DNA from: JAJAZB01 sp965249815
Lineage (GTDB): Bacteria; Bacteroidota; Bacteroidia; Cytophagales; Spirosomataceae
Assembly: GCA_965249815.1 (NCBI GenBank)
Contig: CBDFMV010000003.1
Coordinates: 3,100,001-3,164,000 of the forward strand
Length of the DNA: 64,000 nt
Reading direction: 5' to 3'
The notes beneath the pieces were generated by a model. It saw only the letters and a list, made by a program, of their open reading frames with translations, was not told the origin of the DNA and made no database searches. A program made the position numbers and the translations under genes. Positions 1 to 7,824 of the stretch are shown here, in pieces (position 1 is the first letter of the stretch; every line of letters begins with the position of its first letter).

Positions 1-126
1 GTATCGGACTACCTGGAAAGACACGCCACCGACGAACAGCGAGCAGCCGGGGCCGACCTTGCCGACTACCTGCTTGACGGGTGGGAAGGCTACCCGCCCG
101 GATGGGACAACCCGCCGCCCGATTGA
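1..126 (+). CDS. 3' end of an unrecognised gene (partial)
   Basis: The frame is open from the left edge and closes at TGA 124-126, giving 41 residues ending PPGWDNPPPD. The piece is acidic with an aromatic, proline-rich tail, and I recognise no family. Third positions are G/C-rich as in the genes to the right, which favours coding. A 6-bp stem with a 9-nt loop follows the stop at 130-150 but has no T run. It could be the tail of a small accessory or mobile-element gene. Start and identity lie outside the window. Confidence 0.45.
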   Translation, partial: VSDYLERHATDEQRAAGADLADYLLDGWEGYPPGWDNPPPD

Positions 127-133
127 ATCCATG

Positions 134-475
134 CCCCAGGGGTAGGCATGAGAATCGGCGGTAGGAATTCAACTCACCCCTGACCGCCAGAAAAAGAATC
201 CGCCGCAAAATTCGACCCCCTCCCCCTGTGGTATTTACTGGGTGGGGAGGGGCATTGCGAAGATTTGCCGGATTTGGCGAATAGACCCCAAACGGTGTTC
301 CGCGTATGAAATGCCAAAAATAGACCCCCTCCCCCTCGCTTTTTTTTAGTAGTTGGCAATCAGTTAGATAGACTCAGAAACTTGAATTTTCTCCTGAATT
401 TTGCCAACGATTTTTTTTGAGGCGGTCGGGGGTTGGTGGGGCATTTTGGCCTTAGTTTCAGCCCTACCCCTGGGG
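134..475. repeat. 13-bp inverted repeat pair enclosing about 315 bp
   Basis: CCCCAGGGGTAGG at 134-146 is the exact reverse complement of 463-475, with no extension on either side. The left copy is itself the loop of a small CATGCC/GGCATG hairpin. The enclosed DNA carries no gene. Such an arrangement could be a MITE-like relic or chance in a C/G-run-rich stretch; I see no target-site duplication that would settle it. Confidence 0.4.
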
Positions 476-664
476 TACTCCTGCCAATGCGAGAGAAGTC
501 TATTTGGCGGCGTGTTCCCGGAGGGTCGCTGGCATGGGAAAGCAGCCCGCCTTGAGTTATCGAATCCTAAAGATTGACCGGGAAAGTGCGAAGCAATCGG
601 GGCTACGTTCGGCCCCTTTTTGTGCTCTTTTCCTACCCACCCTCAACAAATGCAAACCGCCAAT

Positions 665-695
665 AAAAAACCACTTAACTTTTTGTTAAGTGGTT
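665..695 (-). terminator. intrinsic terminator of tRNA-Gly
   Basis: An 11-bp perfect stem (669-679 with 685-695) with a 5-nt loop lies just downstream of the tRNA on its strand and runs into six T (complement of 665-670). Confidence 0.8.
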
Positions 696-706
696 GATTA
701 GCAACG

Positions 707-779
707 AGCGGGAAAAGGGTCTCGAACCCTCGACCTACAGCTTGGGAAGCTGTCGCTCTACCAACTGAGCTACTCCCGC
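707..779 (-). tRNA. tRNA-Gly (anticodon CCC)
   Basis: The reverse complement folds as a 73-nt cloverleaf. The acceptor is GCGGGAG with TTCCCGC (one G-T pair), the D arm is GCTC/GAGC, and the anticodon stem ACAGC/GCTGT carries loop TTCCCAA, giving anticodon CCC. The T arm is GAGGG/CCCTT with loop TTCGAGA. CCA is not encoded (the discriminator T is followed by CGTTG). It reads GGG codons. A strong terminator follows its 3' end, and the DNA beyond is gene-poor, the usual side for element insertion. Confidence 0.95.
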
Positions 780-803
780 GTTTTGGATTGCAAGTTTACG
801 CGC

Positions 804-840
804 AAAAACGGAGCGACGCAAGCGGTGGCGCTCCGTTTTT
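804..840. terminator. bidirectional-looking terminator
   Basis: A 12-bp stem (804-815 with 829-840, AAAAACGGAGCG arms) with a 13-nt loop has T-rich flanks on both strands. It most likely ends the leftward metal cluster whose last gene stops at 917. Confidence 0.75.
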
Positions 841-916
841 TCTGGGCTTTCAACGAAAAGCCCGTCGTTTTGGGTTGATACGGGTTCAGTCAGTCGGCTC
901 GCCGCAGATACGCTTT

Positions 917-1978
917 TCAAAAACTTCCGGCCAGCATACGGCCCAGCACCGCGCCGTCTTTCTCCCAGACGCAAAGCAGCGAATGATTACCCGCGGCCAG
1001 ATTGGGCAGCTTTCCCCTTCCGACCACCTGGGGCTGCCCCCCGGCGCGCTTCACAAATAGGGTGCCTTTCTGCTGCCAGGCCACGGCGACGCCCGCGCCA
1101 TCGGCGGCGAGTACGCAATCGGTGCCTTCGGCAACGGCTTCCTCCGCTCCGGTGAGCGACGAGGTGAAAATGGTCCCTTCGCGCCGCCAGACCGTTTGCG
1201 GATTTCCCGTTTTGCCCGAAAACGCGAGGCCGCCGCCGTCCATCGGGCAGGCTTCGAGTTTCCAGGTGCCGGTGCCGAGTTTGCTGGCCGGGGCAAACGT
1301 AACCCCGGCATCGGCGGAATGGGCCACGTACAAATCGCGCGCGCCGCCGAGGCTGTTGCGGAACATTACGTACACGTCGTTGCCACGGGCAACGGCCGAC
1401 ACCTGGCAGCAACTGCACACCGGACCTTCGGGCGAAGCGTACACGAGGAAATTTTTCGACCAGGTTCGCCCGCCGTCCACCGATTTCGAGCCGTAAATTT
1501 TGTTGTGGCGAATACCGCGTAAATCCAGCCAGAAGGCGTGGAAAACGCCGTTACCGGCCCCAACGACGGTCTGAAATCCTTCCAGATTTACCTCCGGTTG
1601 GTCAGAAATGGGGGCAGGGCCGCTCCAGGCCGCTGCGCCGTTTTTCCGGGAAAAAGCAAAAACTGACCCTTTCGTGTCGTTGACCGAAATCACGACCGTA
1701 CCCGACGCCACGGCCACGTGCGGGCCGCGTTTGGCCATCGCCACGAGGTTGGGGAGCCGCCCCACGAGTTCAGCAGTCGAAAAGTGTTGCCCGTCGTCGC
1801 GGGAAGTGGCGTAAAGCAGGCTGTCGCCCGCCGCGTACACGAGGTGAATCGTGCCCGCTTCGTCAGTGGTCAGGGCAGGCATGGCACCATGTTGGGCCAG
1901 TACAAGGGGGGCGTCGGTTGCCGGTTCCGTTGAAAAAACAACCGCCAGCAGGCTGGCAATCAGGGAGAGAATCAGCAT
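917..1978 (-). CDS. exported sialidase-fold (BNR/Asp-box) protein with CSCC motif
   Basis: The 353-residue product starts with a signal peptide-like segment (residues 1-16). It then shows repeated Asp-box-like turns: SRDDGQHF near 59, SVDGGRTW near 166 and SADAGVTF near 221. This is the mark of the six-bladed sialidase/BNR propeller superfamily. The arginine triad of true sialidases is not evident, so sialidase activity is doubtful. Residues 188-191 are CSCC, a plausible soft-metal site. It is the last gene of the leftward metal cluster, starting 12 bp after the HMA gene, which suggests an extracytoplasmic role in metal handling. Function is inferred from context only. Confidence 0.75.
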   Translation of the reverse strand: MLILSLIASLLAVVFSTEPATDAPLVLAQHGAMPALTTDEAGTIHLVYAAGDSLLYATSRDDGQHFSTAELVGRLPNLVAMAKRGPHVAVASGTVVISVNDTKGSVFAFSRKNGAAAWSGPAPISDQPEVNLEGFQTVVGAGNGVFHAFWLDLRGIRHNKIYGSKSVDGGRTWSKNFLVYASPEGPVCSCCQVSAVARGNDVYVMFRNSLGGARDLYVAHSADAGVTFAPASKLGTGTWKLEACPMDGGGLAFSGKTGNPQTVWRREGTIFTSSLTGAEEAVAEGTDCVLAADGAGVAVAWQQKGTLFVKRAGGQPQVVGRGKLPNLAAGNHSLLCVWEKDGAVLGRMLAGSF

Positions 1979-1990
1979 GAATCAGGCAGG

Positions 1991-2338
1991 TTACTGGTGG
2001 CCCATGCCGCCTTTTTTGCAGCAGGAAGGAAGTTTTTCGTAGCCCTTGGCGTCGGCGGGCAACTCGTCGGCGTCGTAGCCGGTTTTCACGATGTTGGCCT
2101 TGATTTTAGCCAGGTCCGTTTTTTTCGGGTCGAACGTCACGGTCGCCACTTTTGTGTCCACGTCGAGGTTCACGTCGGTCACGCCTTTTTCATAGGCGAG
2201 GTTGCGCTCGATGCGGGCCTTGCACATTTTGCAAATGGCCGACGTCTTAATTTTCACGGTTTGGGGTTGGTCGCTGGCGAAGGCGAGTGGGCCGGTCAGC
2301 GCGGCGAGGAAGATTCCCAGAAAAATGCGTCGTTGCAT
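1991..2338 (-). CDS. periplasmic heavy-metal-associated (HMA) domain protein
   Basis: This is a small exported protein of 115 residues. I chose the ATG at 2338 because it opens directly onto a signal peptide (MQRRIFLGIFLAALTGPLAF); an upstream in-frame ATG would add 15 implausible residues. Residues 26-95 form a ferredoxin-like HMA domain with the metal-binding CKMC at 36-39 and the usual beta-strand VNLDVDTKVATVTFD. A second Cys/His cluster (SCCKKGGMGHQ) closes the protein. Family members bind Cu(I) or similar ions as chaperones. It sits 41 bp downstream of the outer-membrane protein gene and 12 bp upstream of the BNR protein, so it is probably co-transcribed with both. Confidence 0.88.
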   Translation of the reverse strand: MQRRIFLGIFLAALTGPLAFASDQPQTVKIKTSAICKMCKARIERNLAYEKGVTDVNLDVDTKVATVTFDPKKTDLAKIKANIVKTGYDADELPADAKGYEKLPSCCKKGGMGHQ

Positions 2339-2379
2339 GGTTGATTTTGTGTCTTGGTGGAAAAACGTAAAAAAAGTGC

Positions 2380-3846
2380 TCATCGGTTCATTGGCGTAAC
2401 GCCCATTCGCAGCAACCCAGGCATTACGCGCAGGTACACCTGCGCCGAAACGGGATTTTTGCCGTAAGCGAACGTTAAACCCGGGTCGGCAGCGTGAAAG
2501 GTGGCCTGCACCCCGGCGTGGAGCATTGTGTTGGCAAAGTACGCAATCTGGCGGTTCACGCCTACACTTAGGGCGTTGACGTTGTACCGTTGGTCGCCGA
2601 CGTCTTCAAAATTGCCGTCGCCGTTGCTGAGTTCTTCGCCGGATTTCTGAACGAATTCGTACCGCCCGTACACCGCCCACCGGTTCAGTTGCAGGTTGGT
2701 TTCGGCCAGAAAGGCGTGTTCAACGTGGTGACCACCCGCTTCGTTCATGCCCCACACGAGCGCCGAGGTCCAGTAACGGTTGAAGCCGCCGAGGGGTTTG
2801 CTGTGGAGTACCGAGGCCGTCGTGCGGGTTACGTCGTTAGGGTGCAACACTTCAGGGGTCTTCAGAAAGCCCCTTGATACCTGGGCCGACCAGTGGGCCG
2901 AAGGCGCGAACTGCAACCGGGCGCTATACGAATCGAACCGGGGTTTGTCGAAACCCGAGCGGTTTTCATCCGGCTCGCGGCCCGTAAAGCTTGACCCTTC
3001 GAGTTTGAATTTCCCGTACCGGAAGCCCAGCGTCGCCACGCCGAAGGTGATGTGTGTGGCGTCCTGCCAGTGGTGACCGAGTACGGCGTCGGGGGTCGAA
3101 GAGGCCGAAATCCGGTGCATGAAGGCCGTCGGGCCGAGGGCCGGTTCGCCGGGATAACCCACGTAGAGCGACACGTCTGCCTTTGGACTCAGCCGCTGCG
3201 TGTAGCCCACGGCCAGTTCCGAAACCAAATCGTGCGGGTGCTGGCCGTCCACGATGGGTTGGCCCCGGTAGCTTTCGCCGGTCTGGAACAGGAGCGGATA
3301 GCCGCGCCCGCCTTCAGTCACCGGGTCGAGCGAGAGCATCAGCCGGGCCACGAACAGGCCGTTTTTGCCCACCTGTCGCTGGGCCATGCCCATCACCCAG
3401 TTGGGAGCCGAAAACCGGTCGCCACCGCGCTTGCCGGGGTTGTTGAAATTGGTGCTCGTGTAGCGCAGAAACACGCTGCCGTGCAGCATCAGCATCCAGT
3501 CGGACGAGTGCTTCATGGCGGCGTACATCGGCGTGGCGTCGGGCAACCAGCCCGTGCCGGAGCCATTGCGGTTCATGGGCAGGCTAAGCGAAAAGGCATG
3601 GCTCATGGCACCCATCGTGCCGTGGTTCATGCTGGCGTGCTGGGTCGTGTCGTGGCCCGTCATCGCGTGATCCATGCCGTCGTGGTTCATCGGCTCGTGG
3701 GTTTCTTTTTTTGGAGAAATCGGGTCAGTTCGGGTAGGAGTCGGTTTTTTCGGCTCCATTTGGTGGTGTTCGTGCTGAGCCAGTACCGGCCCGGAAAAGG
3801 CCAGCAGACCACCGACGAACCCGAAAAGCAAGCATATTTTTTTCAC
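2380..3846 (-). CDS. outer-membrane barrel protein with His/Met-rich metal-binding front
   Basis: The 488-residue product begins with a signal peptide (MKKICLLFGF through VLAQ). Residues 24-82 are packed with His and Met (HEHHQMEP, NHDGMDHAMTGHD, HASMNHGTMG), typical of periplasmic Cu(I)/Ag(I)-binding tails. The rest is beta-rich with aromatic alternation and short turns, consistent with an outer-membrane barrel. It lies between the HMA-MauE gene and the small HMA gene in one leftward cluster. I infer a copper-linked porin or metal-capture role; I know no experimentally defined function for this family. Confidence 0.75.
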   Translation of the reverse strand: MKKICLLFGFVGGLLAFSGPVLAQHEHHQMEPKKPTPTRTDPISPKKETHEPMNHDGMDHAMTGHDTTQHASMNHGTMGAMSHAFSLSLPMNRNGSGTGWLPDATPMYAAMKHSSDWMLMLHGSVFLRYTSTNFNNPGKRGGDRFSAPNWVMGMAQRQVGKNGLFVARLMLSLDPVTEGGRGYPLLFQTGESYRGQPIVDGQHPHDLVSELAVGYTQRLSPKADVSLYVGYPGEPALGPTAFMHRISASSTPDAVLGHHWQDATHITFGVATLGFRYGKFKLEGSSFTGREPDENRSGFDKPRFDSYSARLQFAPSAHWSAQVSRGFLKTPEVLHPNDVTRTTASVLHSKPLGGFNRYWTSALVWGMNEAGGHHVEHAFLAETNLQLNRWAVYGRYEFVQKSGEELSNGDGNFEDVGDQRYNVNALSVGVNRQIAYFANTMLHAGVQATFHAADPGLTFAYGKNPVSAQVYLRVMPGLLRMGVTPMNR

Positions 3847-3906
3847 GGATTTGTTGATGAAAAGTGAAACTTGTATCCAGAAAAGCAGCGGGTAACTGGT
3901 TCACCA

Positions 3907-4704
3907 TCAGGCCGTCAGGACGAGCAATGTCGCCCCTACGGCTACCATCAGCGTATTTTCAATAATCGTGACGGTGCTCATCGGCAGGTTGAACACGGCC
4001 CCGAGGCAGGCACACTTGATTTGCCGCTTGTCGAGGACGCTCTGCGCCACGCCCAATGCCCCGAAGCCCATCAGCGCGATGTCGGCGATGTACACGGCGC
4101 GGTCCTGGAAATGCATGAGGCAGGCCACGCCGAGGGCCAGTTCAAGAAACGGGTAGGCGAAACCATAAGCCGGAAATCGCTTTGCCGCCAGGTCGTACAT
4201 TGAAAAACTGCTGGCGAACTCCCTGAGATTGAGCAGTTTGAAAAACGAGAAGACTAGGAAAAAGCCCGTCATGAAGTTGTGGAGAAAATCCACCAGCCGG
4301 AAGTTGTTGCCCGTGAACTCCCGGCCTGGAAAGGCCGTCAGCAACGCCACGCCGGTGATGAAAGCGGTGATGATCAACAGCGGTTTGTAGGTTTCAAACC
4401 ACGATTTCGGCGATTCTTCCGACCAAACAGGCTCGGCGTTGTGCTGGTGGAGGGGGGCGCTCGGCACCGGCGCGGCCGTCAACGGAAAATCGCGTTCGAT
4501 GCGGTAGCTGGTGGCTTTCAAGGCGGTTTGCAGGGCCGAAAGGGGCACTTTTTGTTCCGACTCGACGGTCGTTTCGCCGGTTTTCAAATCGACCTCGACG
4601 TGTTGCACGCCGGGGACTTTCGACAGCAGCGATTGCACTTTGTATTGGCAGGCTTCGCAGGTCATACCTGTGACGCGGTAGGTTGTTTTTTGAAGCGTTT
4701 CCAT
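3907..4704 (-). CDS. HMA domain fused to MauE/DoxX-like membrane protein
   Basis: The 265-residue protein starts at METLQK (ATG at 4704, 24 nt downstream of a TACTTTTG promoter box). Residues 6-72 are an HMA domain with GMTCEACQ (CxxC at 16-19). After a linker come several membrane segments, including a first near LLIITAFITGVALLTAF and a last near IENTLMVAVGATLLVLTA, resembling MauE/DoxX redox-associated proteins. A cysteine pair (CACLG) sits before the last segment. The fusion suggests that metal or thiol delivery is tied to a membrane redox step. It stands between the AraC regulator and the His/Met-rich barrel. Substrate is inferred as copper; zinc, silver or mercury cannot be excluded. Confidence 0.82.
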   Translation of the reverse strand: METLQKTTYRVTGMTCEACQYKVQSLLSKVPGVQHVEVDLKTGETTVESEQKVPLSALQTALKATSYRIERDFPLTAAPVPSAPLHQHNAEPVWSEESPKSWFETYKPLLIITAFITGVALLTAFPGREFTGNNFRLVDFLHNFMTGFFLVFSFFKLLNLREFASSFSMYDLAAKRFPAYGFAYPFLELALGVACLMHFQDRAVYIADIALMGFGALGVAQSVLDKRQIKCACLGAVFNLPMSTVTIIENTLMVAVGATLLVLTA

Positions 4705-4727
4705 AGTTAAACCTGATTTGTACAGTG

Positions 4728-4735
4728 CAAAAGTA
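4728..4735 (-). promoter_or_regulatory. Bacteroidota -7 box (TACTTTTG) for the HMA-MauE gene
   Basis: On the minus strand TACTTTTG matches the Bacteroidota -7 consensus TAnnTTTG and lies 24 nt before the chosen start codon. I cannot find a clear TTTG -33 element at the right distance, so the call rests on the -7 box and its position. It implies that the genes downstream of the regulator have their own promoter. Confidence 0.45.
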
Positions 4736-4809
4736 CCGGGATGGTGAGCCGGGGGCCTTACAGAATTTTGGATGGTTTTTACATGATTTTGTGCAGTGTT
4801 ACCACAACC

Positions 4810-4856
4810 GGACTGCCCGCCGTAACCCCGCACAAATCCTCTACGGCGGGCAGTCC
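4810..4856. repeat. 15-bp hairpin between the AraC and HMA-MauE genes
   Basis: Arms GGACTGCCCGCCGTA (4810-4824) and its complement (4842-4856) enclose 17 nt. A T-rich tract follows on the plus strand, while on the minus strand the T run is missing. It may attenuate read-through from the regulator gene or be one of the dispersed palindromes of this genome. Confidence 0.55.
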
Positions 4857-4867
4857 TTTTTGGCGGG

Positions 4868-5428
4868 TCAGACTTTATCCAGCGGCACGCGCTTCTGTTC
4901 CCGAATCCGTTTGAAATGGCTCGGTGTCAGACCGGTCACTTTTTTGAACTGACTGGAAAGGTGGGCCACGCTGCTGTAGTGCAGCAAATCGGCGATTTCG
5001 CTCAACGAAAGTTCGTCGTACACGAGCAGTTCTTTTACGCGCTCCACCTTTTGCCGAATCAGAAACTGCTCGATGGTCGTGCCTTCGACCTCCGAAAACA
5101 AGGCACTCAAACTGCCGTAGTCGCGGTCCAGTTTCCCGGTCAAAAAATCCGAAAGGTTCACCTTCCGGTCGTCGTTGTGGCGGTGGACGAGGTCCACCAC
5201 GGCGGCTTTAATGCGCCCGGCCAGTTGCTGACGCCTGTCATCGAGGAGTTCAAAACCGACGGTTTGCAGGTTGTCCCGAAATCGCGTCAGCGCCTCCGTT
5301 GGGGGCGTTTCGGGGAACGTTACTTCACCCAATTCCACGGCGAGCGGAGCCAGCCCGGCCGTTTCCGCCGACCGTCGTACCGCCTGGATGCAGCGGTCAC
5401 AGACCATGTTTTTGATGAAAAGGGTCAT
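4868..5428 (-). CDS. AraC-type regulator with an HMA-like CxxC sensor front
   Basis: The 186-residue protein is read from MTLFIKNMVCDRC (ATG at 5428). An upstream in-frame ATG would translate a repeat-rich spacer, so I rejected it. Residues 1-70 resemble a degenerate HMA fold with C10 and C13 (VCDRC), and residues 85-186 are an AraC/XylS double HTH (LSEIADLLHYSSVAHLSSQF, then GLTPSHFKRIR). Such HMA-AraC fusions in Bacteroidota sit beside metal genes, so it most likely senses a thiophilic metal and controls this cluster. It lies between the TonB receptor gene and the HMA-MauE gene, same strand. Direction of control (activator or repressor) cannot be told. Confidence 0.85.
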   Translation of the reverse strand: MTLFIKNMVCDRCIQAVRRSAETAGLAPLAVELGEVTFPETPPTEALTRFRDNLQTVGFELLDDRRQQLAGRIKAAVVDLVHRHNDDRKVNLSDFLTGKLDRDYGSLSALFSEVEGTTIEQFLIRQKVERVKELLVYDELSLSEIADLLHYSSVAHLSSQFKKVTGLTPSHFKRIREQKRVPLDKV

Positions 5429-5433
5429 TAGCT

Positions 5434-5500
5434 GATTGGGTAATCTGGTAACTGGCTGACTGGGTAATTCGGTCGTTGGAGACAAACCAGTTACCCAATC
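5434..5500. repeat. intergenic inverted repeat of GATTGGGTAA type
   Basis: GATTGGGTAA (5434-5443) and GGTAACTGG (5447-5455) are together complementary to CCAGTTACCCAATC at 5487-5500, and a further tgactgggtaatt unit lies between. The same A/T-G style of repeat recurs at 20815-20853. It fills most of the spacer between the TonB and AraC genes. Confidence 0.5.
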
Positions 5501-5516
5501 AACCAATGACCCATTC

Positions 5517-7745
5517 CTACTCCCTGATTTTATACCGCATTCCCACGTAAATCATCCGTCCGATTACCGGCCCCCACACCATCGACGCATCGAAGCGCGG
5601 GCCAAACGGGTCGTTCGGGGCGATGATGGGCGATTTCTGGGTGAAATTCCCCAGGTTTTCCCCACCCACGTAGAGCGACCATTTCAGGAAATTCTTGGTC
5701 ACCTGCGCGTTGAGGTTCGAGAACGCCGGGGCAAACACCGGCGGTGAAGCGGCGTTGTGAACGTGCCCCGCCGCCGTGTTGGGAATGCGCCGCCGACCGT
5801 TCCATTGCCAGGTGAAATCGAACTTCCACTTCTCGAATTTCGTCGCGTAGCCCAGGTTAAGCAGCACCCGGTCGCGGTTGACGAACATCTTCGGGAGTAG
5901 CGTGGCTTCGCCGCCCGCCGCCAGCACGCTCTGCTGTACGTCGAATAAGCGGTAGGCCAGTTTCAGGTCAAGGCGTTTGACGGGCTGGAGGTTGATTTCG
6001 GCCTGAAAACTGTTGGAAAAACTTTTTCCCCGCAGGTTGTAAAACCGCACGTAATCGCTGTTTTCCATATCCACGATGAGTTGGTTCTGGAAATCCGTCC
6101 GGTAAAAATCCAGCACGAGCGAGCCGGTGTTGCCAAAAACGGTGAGGTCGTTGCTCAGGCTGAGGCCGTAGTTCCAGCTTTCTTCGGGGCGAAACTGCCG
6201 GTCGAGTACGGCGAGCGTGCGCGAGTTGACCAACATTCCGAAGTTTTCGGCAATGGGATTGGGCACCCGCCAGCCCTTGCCCGCCGCGAGCCGGAGGTGG
6301 CTTTGCGCACTCAAATCGTACTTCAGGTGCAGCCGGGGCGTGAGCCGGGTGCCGTACAGGTTGTGAAAATCGGCCCGGAGGCCCAGCACGAGGGTCAATT
6401 TCTCAGGAATCGTCTCAGTGTACTCCACGAACGCGCCGGGCACCGATTCCGTCCGCCGGAAGGTCGAGTCGGCCAGGCGCTCGTCGTAAGCGTCGAGCAG
6501 GTAACTCAGGCCCGCTTTGTACTGGTGGTTGGTGTTGCCGAGAATGTTCTGGTAAATCAGGTTCGTGTATACATTCCGCTGCTGCCCGGCGTAGGTTTTA
6601 AACCCGAACCGCGCCGTAGCATCGTGGGCGAGGGCGTTGACAATCAGCCCCAAACCCTGGTAGGGGGTCGAGGGAAACAGCCGGGCCGTTTTGCTGAACA
6701 CCTCAACTCGGCGCGTGGTGTTGCCAAATTCGTAAGTGAACGGACGGTTTCGCCCGGCGTCGAGTTGGCCACCGGTGCGGTCTTCGTAGAGCGCCTTCAC
6801 GCCGAACTGCGCCATCCAGCGCTCGCTCTGGTACTTGTACCGGTTGATGGCGTTGAACTGGGTGTAAAGAGGCACATCCAGGAAGCCGTCGCCGTTATTG
6901 TCGAGCCGCGTTTGCAGCGTGGACGCGTGCGTGAGCAGGCCGACCGACCAGTGGGGGGAACGCTTTTTTGCCAGATTCAGATTCAGTTCGCCGCGCCCGA
7001 AACTGTTCGCGTAGGCGTTGAAATACAGCGATTCAGTGGTTTCGGGCTTCACCAACTCGACGTTGATCGCTCCCGTCATGCTTTCGTAGCCATTCACGAC
7101 TGACCCGATGCCCTTGGCCACGTTGATGCTCGAAATCCAGGTGCCGGGCGTGTAATTCAGCCCGAAGGTGGTGTTCAGCCCTCGGACGTTGGGGATGTTT
7201 TCGGTGTTCAACTGCACGTAGGTGCCACTCAGGCCGAGGAGTTGGATTTGCTTCGCGCCCGTCACCGCGTCGCCGTAGCTGACGCTCACCGAGGCGTTGG
7301 TTTCAAAGCTCTCCGACAGGTTGCAACAGGCAGCTTTGGCCAGGGTTTTCGTCGTCAGAATCTCGGTCTGAATCGGGTTGAGCCGGTCGATGACGTTGGC
7401 CTGACCACCAATGACTACTTCGCGTAACTGGTTGGTATTCTGAAGAATGAAATGGACCGAATCGCGTCCGGCGATGGCGATCGTATCGGCGCGGTAGCCC
7501 ACGAGCGAGGCCGCGAGGCGGGTCGCGCCGTCGGGTCGGGCCAGACTGAAGTGCCCGTCGGCGTCGGTGGTGGCGGCGGTTTGGGTGCCGGGCCAGTACA
7601 CCGTGGCCCCGACGAGCGGATTCCGTGTGCCGGTTACGGATTTTTCGGAAACCGTGCCGAAAATGGGGGACGATTGCGCAAAAAGCAGGGTCGGGAAGAA
7701 ACCGATGACTACCCCGGCTGCCTGGCGCCAGGAAAGGAGAAACAT
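5517..7745 (-). CDS. TonB-dependent outer-membrane receptor of the metal cluster
   Basis: The 742-residue receptor is read from MFLLSWRQAAG (ATG at 7745), which gives a signal peptide ending near LLFAQ. Residues 30-105 form a carboxypeptidase-regulatory-like domain (GATVYWPGTQTAATTDADG), then a plug (about 110-230) with the motif AACCNLSESFETN, then a 22-strand-type barrel ending in an aromatic-rich strand. The AACCN plug motif and the HMA neighbours point to a metal or metallophore ligand, not a glycan; no SusD partner is present. It is preceded by the small Cys-Cys exported protein and followed by the AraC regulator on the same strand. Confidence 0.9.
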   Translation of the reverse strand: MFLLSWRQAAGVVIGFFPTLLFAQSSPIFGTVSEKSVTGTRNPLVGATVYWPGTQTAATTDADGHFSLARPDGATRLAASLVGYRADTIAIAGRDSVHFILQNTNQLREVVIGGQANVIDRLNPIQTEILTTKTLAKAACCNLSESFETNASVSVSYGDAVTGAKQIQLLGLSGTYVQLNTENIPNVRGLNTTFGLNYTPGTWISSINVAKGIGSVVNGYESMTGAINVELVKPETTESLYFNAYANSFGRGELNLNLAKKRSPHWSVGLLTHASTLQTRLDNNGDGFLDVPLYTQFNAINRYKYQSERWMAQFGVKALYEDRTGGQLDAGRNRPFTYEFGNTTRRVEVFSKTARLFPSTPYQGLGLIVNALAHDATARFGFKTYAGQQRNVYTNLIYQNILGNTNHQYKAGLSYLLDAYDERLADSTFRRTESVPGAFVEYTETIPEKLTLVLGLRADFHNLYGTRLTPRLHLKYDLSAQSHLRLAAGKGWRVPNPIAENFGMLVNSRTLAVLDRQFRPEESWNYGLSLSNDLTVFGNTGSLVLDFYRTDFQNQLIVDMENSDYVRFYNLRGKSFSNSFQAEINLQPVKRLDLKLAYRLFDVQQSVLAAGGEATLLPKMFVNRDRVLLNLGYATKFEKWKFDFTWQWNGRRRIPNTAAGHVHNAASPPVFAPAFSNLNAQVTKNFLKWSLYVGGENLGNFTQKSPIIAPNDPFGPRFDASMVWGPVIGRMIYVGMRYKIRE

Positions 7746-7779
7746 GATGCCTTGATTTTGATGAAGAAACGGAAAATCA

Positions 7780-7801
7780 GGGTTTTGCCAACGCAAAACC
7801 C
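7780..7801. repeat. hairpin in the leader of the TonB receptor gene
   Basis: GGGTTTTG (7780-7787) pairs with CAAAACCC (7794-7801) across a 6-nt loop. It lies 35 nt upstream of the receptor start and 23 nt after the previous stop. It could be a weak terminator or a leader structure affecting receptor translation. Confidence 0.4.
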
Positions 7802-7824
7802 GACCAAACAGAATCCATCAAGGC

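Larger units (their letters stand above)
127..706. other. gene-poor stretch between the partial gene and tRNA-Gly
   Basis: No convincing gene is visible. Short open frames exist on both strands but their products are low-complexity and match nothing I know. The stretch contains homopolymer A/T runs, a 13-bp inverted repeat (134-146 with 463-475) and a 14-nt direct repeat of a C-rich string (214-227 and 323-336). The right end is the terminator of the tRNA. The look differs from the dense gene packing elsewhere in the window. Confidence 0.6.

Noticed and set aside
504..689. Short plus-strand frame in the gene-poor left stretch
   Set aside because: It runs through the tRNA terminator hairpin, is low-complexity and has no motif or signal; chance is the better explanation.
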